Assembly: GCA_947642555.1 (NCBI GenBank) | Contig: CANRSX010000022.1 | Span: 1-64,000, forward strand | Reading direction: 5' to 3' | From: an uncultured Roseburia sp. | Lineage (GTDB): Bacteria; Bacillota; Clostridia; Lachnospirales; Lachnospiraceae | Length of the DNA: 64,000 nt | Shown here: piece after piece, positions 36,978-46,854 of the stretch | How the letters are laid out: every line of letters begins with the position of its first letter | How positions within the stretch are numbered: the first letter of the stretch is position 1 | The notes under the pieces: model-generated | What the model was told of the DNA's origin: nothing | What the model saw: only the letters and a program-made list of their open reading frames with translations | Databases searched by the model: none | Position numbers and translations under genes: made by a program

Positions 36978-38198
36978 TTATTCCTTTTCTTTCTCCTGAT
37001 ATGCGGGATTCTTTTCCATCCAGTAATCAATCCCCAGCTGTCTGCAACGCTGACAACTCACACTTTTTAGCATTTTCTGCCGGATTTTTTTCATTTCCTC
37101 AAAAGAATGTATCTCAAAAACACTGTCCCAGATATAACTTTCACAGGCATCATCGCTTGCACAGCAAAGCACCAGCCGCCCGTTGCAGTCAATCGAAATA
37201 ATGTTCTCCAAAAAACAGTGGTACCCCTGTGGTCTTTCCTTCAAAAGCCCCTCTACATGAGATAAAAATAGCTCCTGCTCCGCTATTGCTCTTGTTTCAG
37301 GCTCCATACTGCCTTCTATATACTCCTGTGCCATACTATTTCCGTTAAAGTACGGATAATATGGATGAAACTGTAAGTTCTGCGATATCGCAAATTCTTT
37401 TGCGGCTTCCAGTTCCTGTGTATTAAACCGGTATACATGAAACGAAATGCTTCCCTCTCCGTTAAATCCGTTTTCCTTCAGATCCTGATTAATTTCTGTA
37501 ATATTTTTCTTTATCTGTTCAAAAGAAAACCCATGAATCCGGTTATAGGAATCCTGTGAAAATCCCGGCATTGAAAAAATAAATGCACAGCAATTTTTAT
37601 AGGCGTCTCTACGTTTCACGAGCCTTACAACAGACGCGTTTGTACTGACAGAAAACATTTGTCCCTGCTCCGCAAGATAATCCACAATTGAACTATAGTC
37701 CTGATTCAGAAAAGGCTCTCCCCAGTTATATAGCATGATTTCTGTACACTTTTCAATAATTCCACTCTCATACAAGTGCTCATACAGCTGTATGAACGCT
37801 TCATATGACATAGTCTGCATTTTAAATTCACACTGCCTGTTTTTCACCCCCGTAACACAATATTTACATTTTGCATTACAACAACCCGATATATCTATGG
37901 AAATCCTCTGCCAAAGCAGCTGATCCACGCCGTCGTATATCGGTATCGATACAATCTTTTCCAGCTGTGTCCGGATTTCCGACCGTTTCGACGATGCAAT
38001 TACAATACTGTCAGGCACTTCATACCCGCGCAGCTCATCCGCACCGATTATCGGTATCCCATATTTTTTCCTGCCACACAGTTCCCTGTTATTATCCCCA
38101 AAAGCAACGATCTCATATCTTCTGTGACCTTTTAACAGTTCATATGTCTGTTCTCCACGTGCAGCGGTTCCCCATATTAATATTCTTTGTTTTTTCAT
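36978..38198 (-). CDS. Rossmann-fused radical SAM/SPASM protein
   Basis: 406 aa. Residues 1-85: Rossmann-like domain (RILIWGTAARGEQTYELL, AFGDNNRELCG, DSIVIASSKRS). Residues ~95-300: radical SAM core with SGCCNAKCKYCVTG (CxxxCxxC) and YNWGEPFLNQ in place of the common GGEP. C-terminal cysteines in LVLCCASDDAC and VSCQRCRQLG suggest a SPASM auxiliary cluster. It shares architecture, but little obvious sequence, with the enzyme at 33261-34352. GGGAGGG precedes the ATG, and only three bases separate it from the upstream gene. Confidence 0.85.
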   Translation of the reverse strand: MKKQRILIWGTAARGEQTYELLKGHRRYEIVAFGDNNRELCGRKKYGIPIIGADELRGYEVPDSIVIASSKRSEIRTQLEKIVSIPIYDGVDQLLWQRISIDISGCCNAKCKYCVTGVKNRQCEFKMQTMSYEAFIQLYEHLYESGIIEKCTEIMLYNWGEPFLNQDYSSIVDYLAEQGQMFSVSTNASVVRLVKRRDAYKNCCAFIFSMPGFSQDSYNRIHGFSFEQIKKNITEINQDLKENGFNGEGSISFHVYRFNTQELEAAKEFAISQNLQFHPYYPYFNGNSMAQEYIEGSMEPETRAIAEQELFLSHVEGLLKERPQGYHCFLENIISIDCNGRLVLCCASDDACESYIWDSVFEIHSFEEMKKIRQKMLKSVSCQRCRQLGIDYWMEKNPAYQEKEKE

Positions 38199-38201
38199 CC
38201 A

Positions 38202-39806
38202 TCAGCCCTCCCAATAGCAGGCATTCTCGATCCCACCCGCATTCTTTACCGGCTGCTCTTTCGGGAAACTCCAGTGTTCATTCCAAAAAGGGTTGACAAA
38301 TATATTTGTCGCATGCCGTTTTATTTTAATGCCAAACAACGGCATCAGATAACTGCTTAGCTGAATCGAAATTTTTCCCATTTTTTTTATATCATGTGCC
38401 AAAAGATAGCCATATGCACCGCCTGCAATCAAGGCAACCTCAAATTCAATCTGCCTGATCTGATTGATCATGTAATCATAAGCATCAAAAAAGCTGTCAA
38501 ATCCGCAGGTAATACCATTTTGTGTTTCCAGCATTTGAAACGTTTTCAATTCAAAGTCCGGCAGACATTTATTACCCGAATAGATGTCCTTCCTTTTTTC
38601 ATATTGCTGTCTGACCGTATCCTCGAAAGGCGAGATTACAAGCACTTTTTTACCCGCCAGTCCTGCAATCCAGGAAACACTGTCATCACAGGCAACATTA
38701 TCGTGTAGTAAAAGCCCAAACCCACTGACAATAGATCCCTCCTTCGCAAAACGATTAATCACACTCACAGCATGCTGCTCCAGATAAATATGCAGATCCG
38801 TATCCTTTACTGCTTCAAGCTCCCGCTCCGCAAAATGATCAACATCTTCTATACTGATCGCCCCGTCTTTGGAGAAAAAACCACTTGTACGATATAACCA
38901 CTGCAGAATTCCGGCAGGATACCTCTCCCCACGTATATATGCATCCGTAATTTTTCCTTCTGTCACTCCCAGTCGACCTGCCATAAAGGGTTCTCCTGAC
39001 ACAAGCGCATCATAGATATTCTGACGTGCCTGATCAAAGTATCTCCATCGGGCACCAAACAGACTGGCACCATTTATAATGTTACACAGACGGATATTAA
39101 AATCATCACTAAACACACCTCCCGGAAATTCGAAGCGCCATTTCCCCATTTCTGACAATGGAAGCGCCCTGTTTCCTTCCACACAAAGGTTATATCCGTC
39201 TTCAATACATTCATGATTTGTAAATCCCAGCAGATCCCAGTATTCTCCAATCACCGCGAATGGGATCCCACCCCGCTCCCGAAGCAATTCTGCCAAACGA
39301 AACCCGATTTCATTTAATCCCCAGATATTAATGCCCTGATATGCCCCTTCTTCCGGATAGCGGGCCGTAACGGCTCCTGTCACATTTCCATACTTTTTAT
39401 CAAGCAGCTCCTGCGCGATTTCCTTCGCATACCCTACCACATGCAACAGAGCTAGCGTATCCTCTCCCGCTCCGTCAAAGTATGCAAAAAACTCAATCTC
39501 TCTTTTCTCATTCAGCACCGGGCAGTATTTATTTTTTGCATTTCTCTCATAATAAGAGTTTGCTTCATCAAACATCCGCGAGGTTAAGGTGATATATTCC
39601 CTGTCTATAAACTTCTCTGCATTTTTATGTTTTAACAGATTTACCACCTCTGAAATCGTAATCAGCCCGACATGCCCGCCCTGATCATCAATCACCTGTA
39701 CAATGGCACGCTCATGATCACTCTGTTCAAAAAAGGATACCAGTTCTCTTAAATCCAGGCTTTCTTCCATGCACTGAAAAACCTCTCCATGACAAATCCG
39801 TATCAT
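38202..39806 (-). CDS. CBS-pair / GT-D-like fusion protein
   Basis: 534 aa. Residues 1-120 resemble a CBS-domain pair (RAIVQVIDDQGGHVGLITIS; KYCPVLNEKREIEFFAYF). Residues ~165-215 contain a Rossmann-like GINIWGLNEIGFRLAELL strand-turn-helix. Residues ~265-500 match the DUF1792/GT-D glycosyltransferase pattern: GEPFMAGRLGVTEGKI, KKVLVISPFEDTVRQQ, ALIAGGAYGYLLAHDIKKMG and PLFGIK. A CBS regulatory unit on such an enzyme suggests nucleotide control of activity. AGGAGG precedes the ATG. Confidence 0.7.
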   Translation of the reverse strand: MIRICHGEVFQCMEESLDLRELVSFFEQSDHERAIVQVIDDQGGHVGLITISEVVNLLKHKNAEKFIDREYITLTSRMFDEANSYYERNAKNKYCPVLNEKREIEFFAYFDGAGEDTLALLHVVGYAKEIAQELLDKKYGNVTGAVTARYPEEGAYQGINIWGLNEIGFRLAELLRERGGIPFAVIGEYWDLLGFTNHECIEDGYNLCVEGNRALPLSEMGKWRFEFPGGVFSDDFNIRLCNIINGASLFGARWRYFDQARQNIYDALVSGEPFMAGRLGVTEGKITDAYIRGERYPAGILQWLYRTSGFFSKDGAISIEDVDHFAERELEAVKDTDLHIYLEQHAVSVINRFAKEGSIVSGFGLLLHDNVACDDSVSWIAGLAGKKVLVISPFEDTVRQQYEKRKDIYSGNKCLPDFELKTFQMLETQNGITCGFDSFFDAYDYMINQIRQIEFEVALIAGGAYGYLLAHDIKKMGKISIQLSSYLMPLFGIKIKRHATNIFVNPFWNEHWSFPKEQPVKNAGGIENACYWEG

Positions 39807-39836
39807 AATCCTGCCTCCTGAGTGTAGTTATCCTGT

Positions 39837-40748
39837 TTACAATCTGATCCACTGTTTTGCGGCAATATTCTTTCTCTGAGGATCCACAAACCATTTTTGT
39901 GGTGCAATTACTATTTTATCCTTATGCGTATTCAGCCATGCTCCCCACCAGCTGTAGGTTGAATTTGAAATAATATTATGATTACAACAACTCATCAGAA
40001 GAAGCTCCTGTGCATCCGTCAGCTCAAACGTTTCACTGACAATCATCATTGGCAGATCAGAATGAAAATTTTTCCTCACCCACTCCACATCATTTGTAAA
40101 TACCAAAAGATATGGATGATCCAGACGCTTCCTGATATATTCCACTGCCTTTCTATAGTATTCCTGATCACAGATATGCATAATTTTTCTTACTGTGGGA
40201 TTCGTTATATAATCGCCCCGTCTGATATGAAGTGAAATCACCTCGTTTTCTTTCAGAATCTGTTTTAACGGTACAGGAATTTTCCATGCCTTTTTCAGTG
40301 AAAATTCTTTTAACAGCGCCTGTCTGTATGTCGCAAAATACTCCTCATGCTGATACCAGCCAGTAATGTAGGTATTATCCCTGATTCTGAAATGATCTTT
40401 TGTATAATTGTAATGATACTGATGCTGATACCTATATTCTTCATGAATACCATATCTGTATAGCCTGTGTTCCGCCAAACGGCAGGCAGCTCTATGAAAT
40501 GCCGTTTCCCGGGACAAATAATCCCAGTGAGAAAGAATCTGTGGCGGTGCTACCGGCAGTCTGATATCAAACTGCTTTATATCCAATGTTCGTGCAAATC
40601 TCGCCCTGTCGGATACCGTCTCCGCGGTATCTCTCAGATCGAGGTATACCTTTATCCCCTGCCGCTTCGCCCTCTCATTAAGCGCATATGCATATGCATA
40701 CTCAAACATCTGGTTGCCCAGGCCTTCGTAAATCCGTACAACAATCAT
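39837..40748 (-). CDS. GT11 fucosyltransferase family protein
   Basis: 303 aa, matching family GT11 (alpha-1,2-fucosyltransferases). It starts MIVVRIYEGLGNQMFEYAYA; the donor-binding HIRRGDYITNP is near residue 180, and the C-terminal SNSTYSWWGAWLN block is diagnostic. No GDP-fucose genes are in the window, so the donor would come from elsewhere or be another GDP/UDP sugar. The start is placed at ATG 40748 with CAGGAGG upstream. Confidence 0.88.
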   Translation of the reverse strand: MIVVRIYEGLGNQMFEYAYAYALNERAKRQGIKVYLDLRDTAETVSDRARFARTLDIKQFDIRLPVAPPQILSHWDYLSRETAFHRAACRLAEHRLYRYGIHEEYRYQHQYHYNYTKDHFRIRDNTYITGWYQHEEYFATYRQALLKEFSLKKAWKIPVPLKQILKENEVISLHIRRGDYITNPTVRKIMHICDQEYYRKAVEYIRKRLDHPYLLVFTNDVEWVRKNFHSDLPMMIVSETFELTDAQELLLMSCCNHNIISNSTYSWWGAWLNTHKDKIVIAPQKWFVDPQRKNIAAKQWIRL

Positions 40749-40792
40749 ACGTTTTCCTCCTGCCATCTTCCGCAGTCAGGTAGATTATACCA

Positions 40793-41848
40793 TCATATTT
40801 TTTCAAAATAAAATAACCCGTACCGGTATTCTCCGTTGTGACCATCCTGGTCGTATTTATGCAGATCAACATGATATTCTATCTTCCCTTCCGCTGCACA
40901 GGAAAATTCCTTTAATTCAAGCCCAGCAAAATTTTCTATGATAGTACCTGCATAAAACACCCTGTGGGCATTGAATTCCACCCGTTCCCTGCCGACCGGA
41001 ACCGTCAGATATAGTTTCCCTCCGTACGCCAGCTTCTTTTTTATCTGCGAAAAACACTTAAAACATGCCTCCGGATCCACCGTATCCCCATATCGTCCCA
41101 GTCCAAAATGTTCCAGTGAGCAGAGCGCCGACAAACTTCCGATGCTCTCATCTTCGATATGCTCCAGCAGCGTCGCGTCATCAATCACCATAGAAAGCCC
41201 TTCCACCTCCACCGGAAGCGGTCGGATATCAATTGCATTTACCCGAATCCCGGCAGAAAGCAGATGCGCCAAAAAACCGTCGACACGGCTTCCGATATCA
41301 TAATGCTCTCTTACTCCGCTCTGAATCACAAGCTTTGCCGCCCACAGATCCTGCCAAAAATAATTCCCCATAGTCCCGTTACTGGCAAACCGGTCCATAA
41401 GCACCGGCCATAGATACTCATCCTGAATCTCAAAACTCTTTCTATGATTGAGCTTTTTATACTGTTTTAAATCTTCTTCAAAAAAGGTATGTGTAGTAAG
41501 ACCATACTCCGCCTGATAATTTGTATAATTTTTTTCTCCCAGGAATTTTCTTAAATCTGACGGCATTTCTGTATGCTTCGTCGATCTGCCGCGGACAAGA
41601 AACACGATCTTCTCCATCTCCAATCCGTTTGCCGCACACCATTCAGATATCTCGTCTCCGAAACGGTTCGCAACCAGTATGTAGTCGAACGTATGCGGAA
41701 TCTCCTCTGCACTGACCACAGGGAAACCGCAGAAACTATCCTTTGTTTTTTTCGTCTCTATAAATCCTGCGATTTCCCTTCCAAGACCATTATCCATTAT
41801 TCGTGCTGCAATCTCACCGGTTCCCCATATCCAGATTTCCATACTCAT
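40793..41848 (-). CDS. Rossmann-fused DUF268 protein
   Basis: 351 aa. Residues 1-95: Rossmann-like domain (EIWIWGTGEIAARIMD, GFIETKKTKDSFCG, DYILVANRFGDE). Residues ~150-345: DUF268, with HYDIGSRVDGFLAHLLSAG, NAIDIRPLPVEVEGL, LCSLEHFGLGRYGD and FNAHRVF. DIGSRVDG followed by an acidic strand resembles a SAM-methyltransferase nucleotide site, so methyl transfer to a sugar is possible, but the family has no established activity I can cite. Confidence 0.75.
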   Translation of the reverse strand: MSMEIWIWGTGEIAARIMDNGLGREIAGFIETKKTKDSFCGFPVVSAEEIPHTFDYILVANRFGDEISEWCAANGLEMEKIVFLVRGRSTKHTEMPSDLRKFLGEKNYTNYQAEYGLTTHTFFEEDLKQYKKLNHRKSFEIQDEYLWPVLMDRFASNGTMGNYFWQDLWAAKLVIQSGVREHYDIGSRVDGFLAHLLSAGIRVNAIDIRPLPVEVEGLSMVIDDATLLEHIEDESIGSLSALCSLEHFGLGRYGDTVDPEACFKCFSQIKKKLAYGGKLYLTVPVGRERVEFNAHRVFYAGTIIENFAGLELKEFSCAAEGKIEYHVDLHKYDQDGHNGEYRYGLFYFEKI

Positions 41849-41875
41849 ATTTTACCTCAGCCTCCGGCTATCCTG

Positions 41876-43444
41876 TCATATTATAAAATGATTACATATA
41901 CGAAAATAATCTCTGTTTCGAACTTTTCCATTTTTCTCAAGTTCAGCTATTATCTCTCGCTCACTTCCCGGATCCGCAACAGCAATCAGTATCGTTCCAC
42001 AAGTTGTAGTCAGGGAATCTTCCTTACAAAAAATGGGATATCCGAGATATTCGCCCTGCTTTCTGGTATCAATAAAGCCCTTTATCATATGACCCCTTCC
42101 AGACAGCTGAAGCCATTCTGATACACGTCCTCCCCAATAGCCAGCTCCCCAGATCAGAATCTCTGTATTCTCTTTTCCTGACAACACCTCACATACATGC
42201 AGAAAAAACCACAGCTTGTCCTTTAAGATTTCCGTTATCTCCTCCACCGGTTTTGTCCCTGCAAATATGCCAAGCTTTTGCATAACATTCTCCGCCTTTA
42301 TGCGAAAAGCCCAGTTCCCATTCCTGCTGTAATCCTGCAGGATCCATGTATAATACTGCTCCAGCTGGTCTCCCGCCACTGCATAAGTGTGATTCTCAAG
42401 ATATGTCTGATACGCGTGCTCTACAAGGGATGGGAGCCGTCCGGATTCCCGGTATTCCAAATAATTCAGAAACGCATGATACAAATTGTCTTCCTGATAT
42501 CCATCCGAGAGAAATCCATTCTCCCCGTCTTTTAATAATTCGGGCACTCCGGCAACCGGCGTGGATAAAACCGGGACTCTGTTTGCCATGCTTTCCACAA
42601 TAACACCCGGATACGATTCTTCCACACTCGCCTGAATCAGCAGATCAGCTGACTGCAGATAATGTTCTACATTTGAAACAAAACCGGCAAATGTCACGAT
42701 CTCAGAAAGTCCGTTTTCTGCAACAAACTTCCTGCATAACTCGCCATAAGGATTCTCGTCATTTCCAAGAATAACCAGACGCACAGGAATCCCTTTCTCC
42801 CTGCACTTTAAAGCAAACCGGATTACCTTCAGCTGTTGTTTTCTCTCACACAATACCCCGACAGACACGAGCGATACCGGCAGAGAATCCCTATTCAACC
42901 GCTCTTCTTCCATTCCTTTTTTTTCATATGCAACCCGGATGCATCTTGAGGGAATCCCAAGCCCCTCCCCCCAGCACCGGGAAAACAACAACGAATCTGC
43001 ACTGTGATACTGTGGGTATATATTCATCCAGTTTATACGGAAAGACTGCCTGTCCACCTGATAAATATTCATCAGATGCGGTATCTTAAGTTCACGTGCC
43101 GCCATCTCCACTGCAATATTCAGCTGTGCGCTGTGAATCAGATCCGGCTTCTGCGCTTCGATCAGGCAAACCAGCGGCTGATATTCCTCCAATGCCGCAA
43201 CGATATCAATATCCTCCATGCATACTGCAACAGAATATCGGGCTGTTAGCGTATCCAGTCCATACTCTTTGCATATCCTGTCGTATTCCGCTGCATGACA
43301 GCCATCTGCATCATTCGGTATCACCACCTTTACCCGGAATCCCCTCCGCCGCATCAGAAATGCCTGTGTTAATAGTACTTTATTGGAACCGCCTACAAAA
43401 AAAGGGAAATCCAAAAAGTAAAGAATATTAATAGCCCAACTCAT
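41876..43444 (-). CDS. GT4 glycosyltransferase with C-terminal Rossmann domain
   Basis: 522 aa. GT-B glycosyltransferase: N-terminal domain FPFFVGGSNKVLLTQAFLMR; C-terminal donor domain VSVGVLCERKQQLKVIRF, ADLLIQASVEESYPGVIVES (E-x7-E) and VPELLKDGENGFL. From residue ~430 the Rossmann-like domain follows (EILIWGAGYWGGRVSEWL, GFIDTRKQGEYLG, GTILIAVADPGSE). ATGA overlap with the preceding GT2. Confidence 0.87.
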   Translation of the reverse strand: MSWAINILYFLDFPFFVGGSNKVLLTQAFLMRRRGFRVKVVIPNDADGCHAAEYDRICKEYGLDTLTARYSVAVCMEDIDIVAALEEYQPLVCLIEAQKPDLIHSAQLNIAVEMAARELKIPHLMNIYQVDRQSFRINWMNIYPQYHSADSLLFSRCWGEGLGIPSRCIRVAYEKKGMEEERLNRDSLPVSLVSVGVLCERKQQLKVIRFALKCREKGIPVRLVILGNDENPYGELCRKFVAENGLSEIVTFAGFVSNVEHYLQSADLLIQASVEESYPGVIVESMANRVPVLSTPVAGVPELLKDGENGFLSDGYQEDNLYHAFLNYLEYRESGRLPSLVEHAYQTYLENHTYAVAGDQLEQYYTWILQDYSRNGNWAFRIKAENVMQKLGIFAGTKPVEEITEILKDKLWFFLHVCEVLSGKENTEILIWGAGYWGGRVSEWLQLSGRGHMIKGFIDTRKQGEYLGYPIFCKEDSLTTTCGTILIAVADPGSEREIIAELEKNGKVRNRDYFRICNHFII

Positions 43445-44415
43445 ATCTGTTTCTTTCTATTTTTTATCATAACTTTGCATAAGTCTATTTTTTCTACTAA
43501 GGTTATATATGAATTTAACATATACCGCACGAAAGAACGTATTATCAATCTTTGCAATTTCTTTTCCAGGCAAATATAATGTGCCTTCTTTTTATTTTCC
43601 ATTCTCACACTTTTCCACATAGTAAGAACTGCGCGATACAGCATCGCTTCTGCTTCCCTCGCAGCAGCCGGATTATATCTCATGATATCGCTATATATAT
43701 CACGGATAAAAAAGAAATAATCCATCCGCCGAAAATAAAATCCGCTTCCTGTAGAACTGCCTTTTCTGTGACAATAAAAATATTTTGCAGAACCGATATG
43801 CACTACCCCTGCCGCTTTTTTATAAACCTCATAGACAACAGGAATATCCTCTGACGATCTCCCAGGCGGAAATCTCACTCCATCAAACAGATCTTTTACA
43901 TACAATTTGTCACACGGAGAAAAATCCATTCCATCATACAGGCAGAGTGCTTTTATCGCCTGTTCACGGTTCATATAAACCACGCTTTTCTTCACAAAAC
44001 TTTTGTGCGCTTTTACATGAAAACTCTCCTCATAAAGATCTGTTCTTCCGCAGCAGGCAATATCGTATGTTCCTGCCATCATTTTCACATAGAGACATTC
44101 GTACATATCTTCTGCAATGTAATCATCACCATCTACAAAACCGATATATTTCCCATCCGCCGCTTCCAGCCCGCGATTCCTTGCATCTGCCGCACCGCCG
44201 TTTTTTTTATGTATCACTTCTATACGGACATCCCGGGCAGCATAATAGTCGCAGAGTTCTCCGCTTCCATCCGTCGAACCGTCATCTACTAAAATGATCT
44301 GCAAATTACGATATGTCTGATTAATGACAGATGATATGCAGCGGTCAAGATATCCACTCACATTATATACAGGTATAATAACACTAATAAGATCCTTATA
44401 CATTTCTGATCTCAT
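43441..44415 (-). CDS. GT2 glycosyltransferase
   Basis: 324 aa. ISVIIPVYNVSGYLDRCISS, VDDGSTDGSGELCDYY, GGAADARNRGLEAADGKYIGF and VDGDDYI mark a WcaA-type GT2 domain. The C-terminal third is basic and helical. It starts at 44415 within the upstream stop (ATGA); MYKDLISVII, four codons later, is an alternative. No Rossmann module. Confidence 0.87.
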   Translation of the reverse strand: MRSEMYKDLISVIIPVYNVSGYLDRCISSVINQTYRNLQIILVDDGSTDGSGELCDYYAARDVRIEVIHKKNGGAADARNRGLEAADGKYIGFVDGDDYIAEDMYECLYVKMMAGTYDIACCGRTDLYEESFHVKAHKSFVKKSVVYMNREQAIKALCLYDGMDFSPCDKLYVKDLFDGVRFPPGRSSEDIPVVYEVYKKAAGVVHIGSAKYFYCHRKGSSTGSGFYFRRMDYFFFIRDIYSDIMRYNPAAAREAEAMLYRAVLTMWKSVRMENKKKAHYICLEKKLQRLIIRSFVRYMLNSYITLVEKIDLCKVMIKNRKKQI

Positions 44416-45656
44416 CTTTCATTCTTTCTTATAATATCGCGATATATATCTAATAATATTTGTGCGTTTTTCTTCTTATCATGCGTCTTTTCCGCTCTTA
44501 TCTTTGCATTCCGTGACAGCTCTTCCACAGCAGACTGTCTCTCAAAAATTTCTTCTAAATAATATGCCAGCATATATTCCGCATCTGCCTGATACAGATA
44601 TCCCTCCACACCATGTAAAAGCATATTATTATTTCCGCCAACATTTGATGCCACACATGGTACGCCCATTATCATTGCCTCTCCCAGCGAATTCGGAGAG
44701 TTTTCGATCAGCGATGGCAACACAAAAACATTTGTCTTCAAATACTGTTCACACATCTCACGCTCATCCAAAAGACCTGTAAAATGAATCATCCCTTCCA
44801 AATGATAGCGGCGAATCTGTTCCCGAATATATGCATCATATGTTCCCTTTGGCGGATCTGACAGATTCAGCTGTCTTCCAGCTACTGTAACCTCAATGTC
44901 AGAATATTTTTTTCGGAGCAGATGCAGCGCTTTCAGAAAAATATGAAACCCTTTAACCGGATAATCTGCCTGACTGATCAAAATGGAATGCTTTCTGACA
45001 TTATTATATTTCCATTCGTGTCCATAAAAGCTTTCTCTTAATATTCTGTTACATGCGTAATATTCTGCTTTGGGATTTATGTATCTCATACATGCAAGAT
45101 CCCATTCGGTACGGCCTGTCACATATCTTGCCCTCTTCAGTGCAGATTTTTCATATACACCTCTTTTTTTCAACGCAAGCATATTCTCGTAAATAGGGCT
45201 GATATGCTTTCCCGTCAGCCTGTTCACACCCGGCACTGTCAGGGACGCCGGAATTCTTAAAAAATAATGTTCTGCATATACTCCGATCAGTCCCTGTATA
45301 TCTACGAGTGTTCTGTCCGGATCCAGTTTTAACGCCTCCAAAGAGTGTGGAAATTCCGTACCAAACACATGAATAAGATCCGGTTTAAATCTTTTTTCAA
45401 TATCCTTTAGTGCAGGATAGACAGTTTTATCCGACTGGCAGCGATCCGGCACATAAAAACCATAAAATATGATCTCATTGCGATTTTCTTTTTCCGTACG
45501 CTTAGTCCAGTTCTGCGGATAACAAATTGCAAGCTTTACATCTGACTGTTTGCACAGCACCCCCGCCAGCGATGTCATCCAGCCGCCAAATGCCTTTCCC
45601 TCTTTTGATTTGTCCGTTCTCATTACCGGAATATTACATACCCACATTACTCTCAT
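44412..45656 (-). CDS. GT4 glycosyltransferase
   Basis: 414 aa. GT-B fold: N-terminus MRVMWVCNIPVMR with KAFGGWMTSLAGVLCK, central ILISQADYPVKGFHIFLKAL, then VTVAGRQLN, and the donor-site block VFVLPSLIENSPNSLGEAMI with GVPCVASNVGGN. The form is typical of capsule and exopolysaccharide GT4 enzymes. 18 bases after the upstream gene. Confidence 0.87.
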   Translation of the reverse strand: MRVMWVCNIPVMRTDKSKEGKAFGGWMTSLAGVLCKQSDVKLAICYPQNWTKRTEKENRNEIIFYGFYVPDRCQSDKTVYPALKDIEKRFKPDLIHVFGTEFPHSLEALKLDPDRTLVDIQGLIGVYAEHYFLRIPASLTVPGVNRLTGKHISPIYENMLALKKRGVYEKSALKRARYVTGRTEWDLACMRYINPKAEYYACNRILRESFYGHEWKYNNVRKHSILISQADYPVKGFHIFLKALHLLRKKYSDIEVTVAGRQLNLSDPPKGTYDAYIREQIRRYHLEGMIHFTGLLDEREMCEQYLKTNVFVLPSLIENSPNSLGEAMIMGVPCVASNVGGNNNMLLHGVEGYLYQADAEYMLAYYLEEIFERQSAVEELSRNAKIRAEKTHDKKKNAQILLDIYRDIIRKNER

Positions 45657-45674
45657 TTCCTGTATCCCCTGTCT

Positions 45675-46835
45675 TTATCTGCTTTCCAAAAACTTTTTCA
45701 ACGGCTCTTCATATGATCTGAAATCAAAAAATCTTTCTGCCGTTCTGTATGCATTCTTTCTCATTTTTTTTCGCTCAGCCTCACTCAGCCTAAGTATCCG
45801 CTGCAATGCGCAGGCCACTGCCCTTTTAGACATTTCTTCAATTATGATCCCATTAAATCCGTCTTTTATATAATATCCGATATCGCTTGTCTCATTTGTA
45901 AACATTGGAACACCAGCTGCCATACTTTCTCCTATCTTCGTGGAAAATACGACATTATTCGTCCATTTATCCTCTCGCAGCAGAAAAGAAAAATCAGCCC
46001 TCTTTAGCTCAGCTATTGCCTTCTCTCTCGTCACTTCCCCTGCAAACTCTATAATCCCCCGATTGTTTCGCAAAATCCTGTCCAGTTCCGGAATATGGGC
46101 CCTTAACTCATCCTTGGGTGTTGCATAAGAAAAGACCTTTAGAAAAACCCGCCTCTTTTCATTATCCGAAAGTTCATCTATCGTCTCGACCAGCGTCCTC
46201 AGATCATCACGGTTTCCCGGCCATCCGGCATACATAATCACGATTTTGTCATTCAGGGTATCATCCTCCCTCTCCCATACAGTATCTTTTACATCCACAA
46301 CCGTAGGGAGCAAAAGACAGTTATCTTTTCTATAAAATTTTTTCAGTGCACGACTAATCACAATTTTTTTATTTATTTCAGGCGCAGTCAGATATTCCGA
46401 CAAACGGATACACAGACTCCTGGCTAACCGGTCAGACAGCTTTGCCGCTCCCGTTTTGCCCCATTCATACCATTCATCAAAATATGCAATCACTTCAAAT
46501 CCATTTTGAGATGCCAGCTTTATAAGATCTCTGGTCTGAAACAGTATCTCCTGATACAAAATAACATACTTCAGATGTTTTCTAACCCTGACTGCTTCTG
46601 TCAGTTGCTTCTGACTTTTAAAATATCGTACCGCACCAGTACTGTCATTTGGGAACCATCTGCATTCTATGTTTTCTTCTGCCAAATGAAAACGCCTCTT
46701 ATCTTTTACGTTTATGATATAAACTATAGTTTTAAAATTCAATGCCTGGAATAATCGGCATATCATAAATACTCTGGTTGTCGCCGCATAAGATACTGGA
46801 AAACGATTATCAGCAATAATAATTACTTCTTCCAT
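45675..46835 (-). CDS. GT4-like glycosyltransferase
   Basis: 386 aa. N-terminal domain MEEVIIIADNRFPVSYAATT; linker DNCLLLPTVVDV (a TVVD motif often starts the C-terminal domain); IVIMYAGWPGNRDDLRTLVE; ADFSFLLREDKWTNNVVFSTKIGE and GVPMFTNETSDIGYYI. The donor-site ExxxxxxxE motif is altered (STKIGESMAAG), so it is a divergent member. AAGGAG ten bases before the ATG. Confidence 0.8.
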   Translation of the reverse strand: MEEVIIIADNRFPVSYAATTRVFMICRLFQALNFKTIVYIINVKDKRRFHLAEENIECRWFPNDSTGAVRYFKSQKQLTEAVRVRKHLKYVILYQEILFQTRDLIKLASQNGFEVIAYFDEWYEWGKTGAAKLSDRLARSLCIRLSEYLTAPEINKKIVISRALKKFYRKDNCLLLPTVVDVKDTVWEREDDTLNDKIVIMYAGWPGNRDDLRTLVETIDELSDNEKRRVFLKVFSYATPKDELRAHIPELDRILRNNRGIIEFAGEVTREKAIAELKRADFSFLLREDKWTNNVVFSTKIGESMAAGVPMFTNETSDIGYYIKDGFNGIIIEEMSKRAVACALQRILRLSEAERKKMRKNAYRTAERFFDFRSYEEPLKKFLESR

Positions 46836-46854
46836 TCAGACCTGACTCCTTTTA

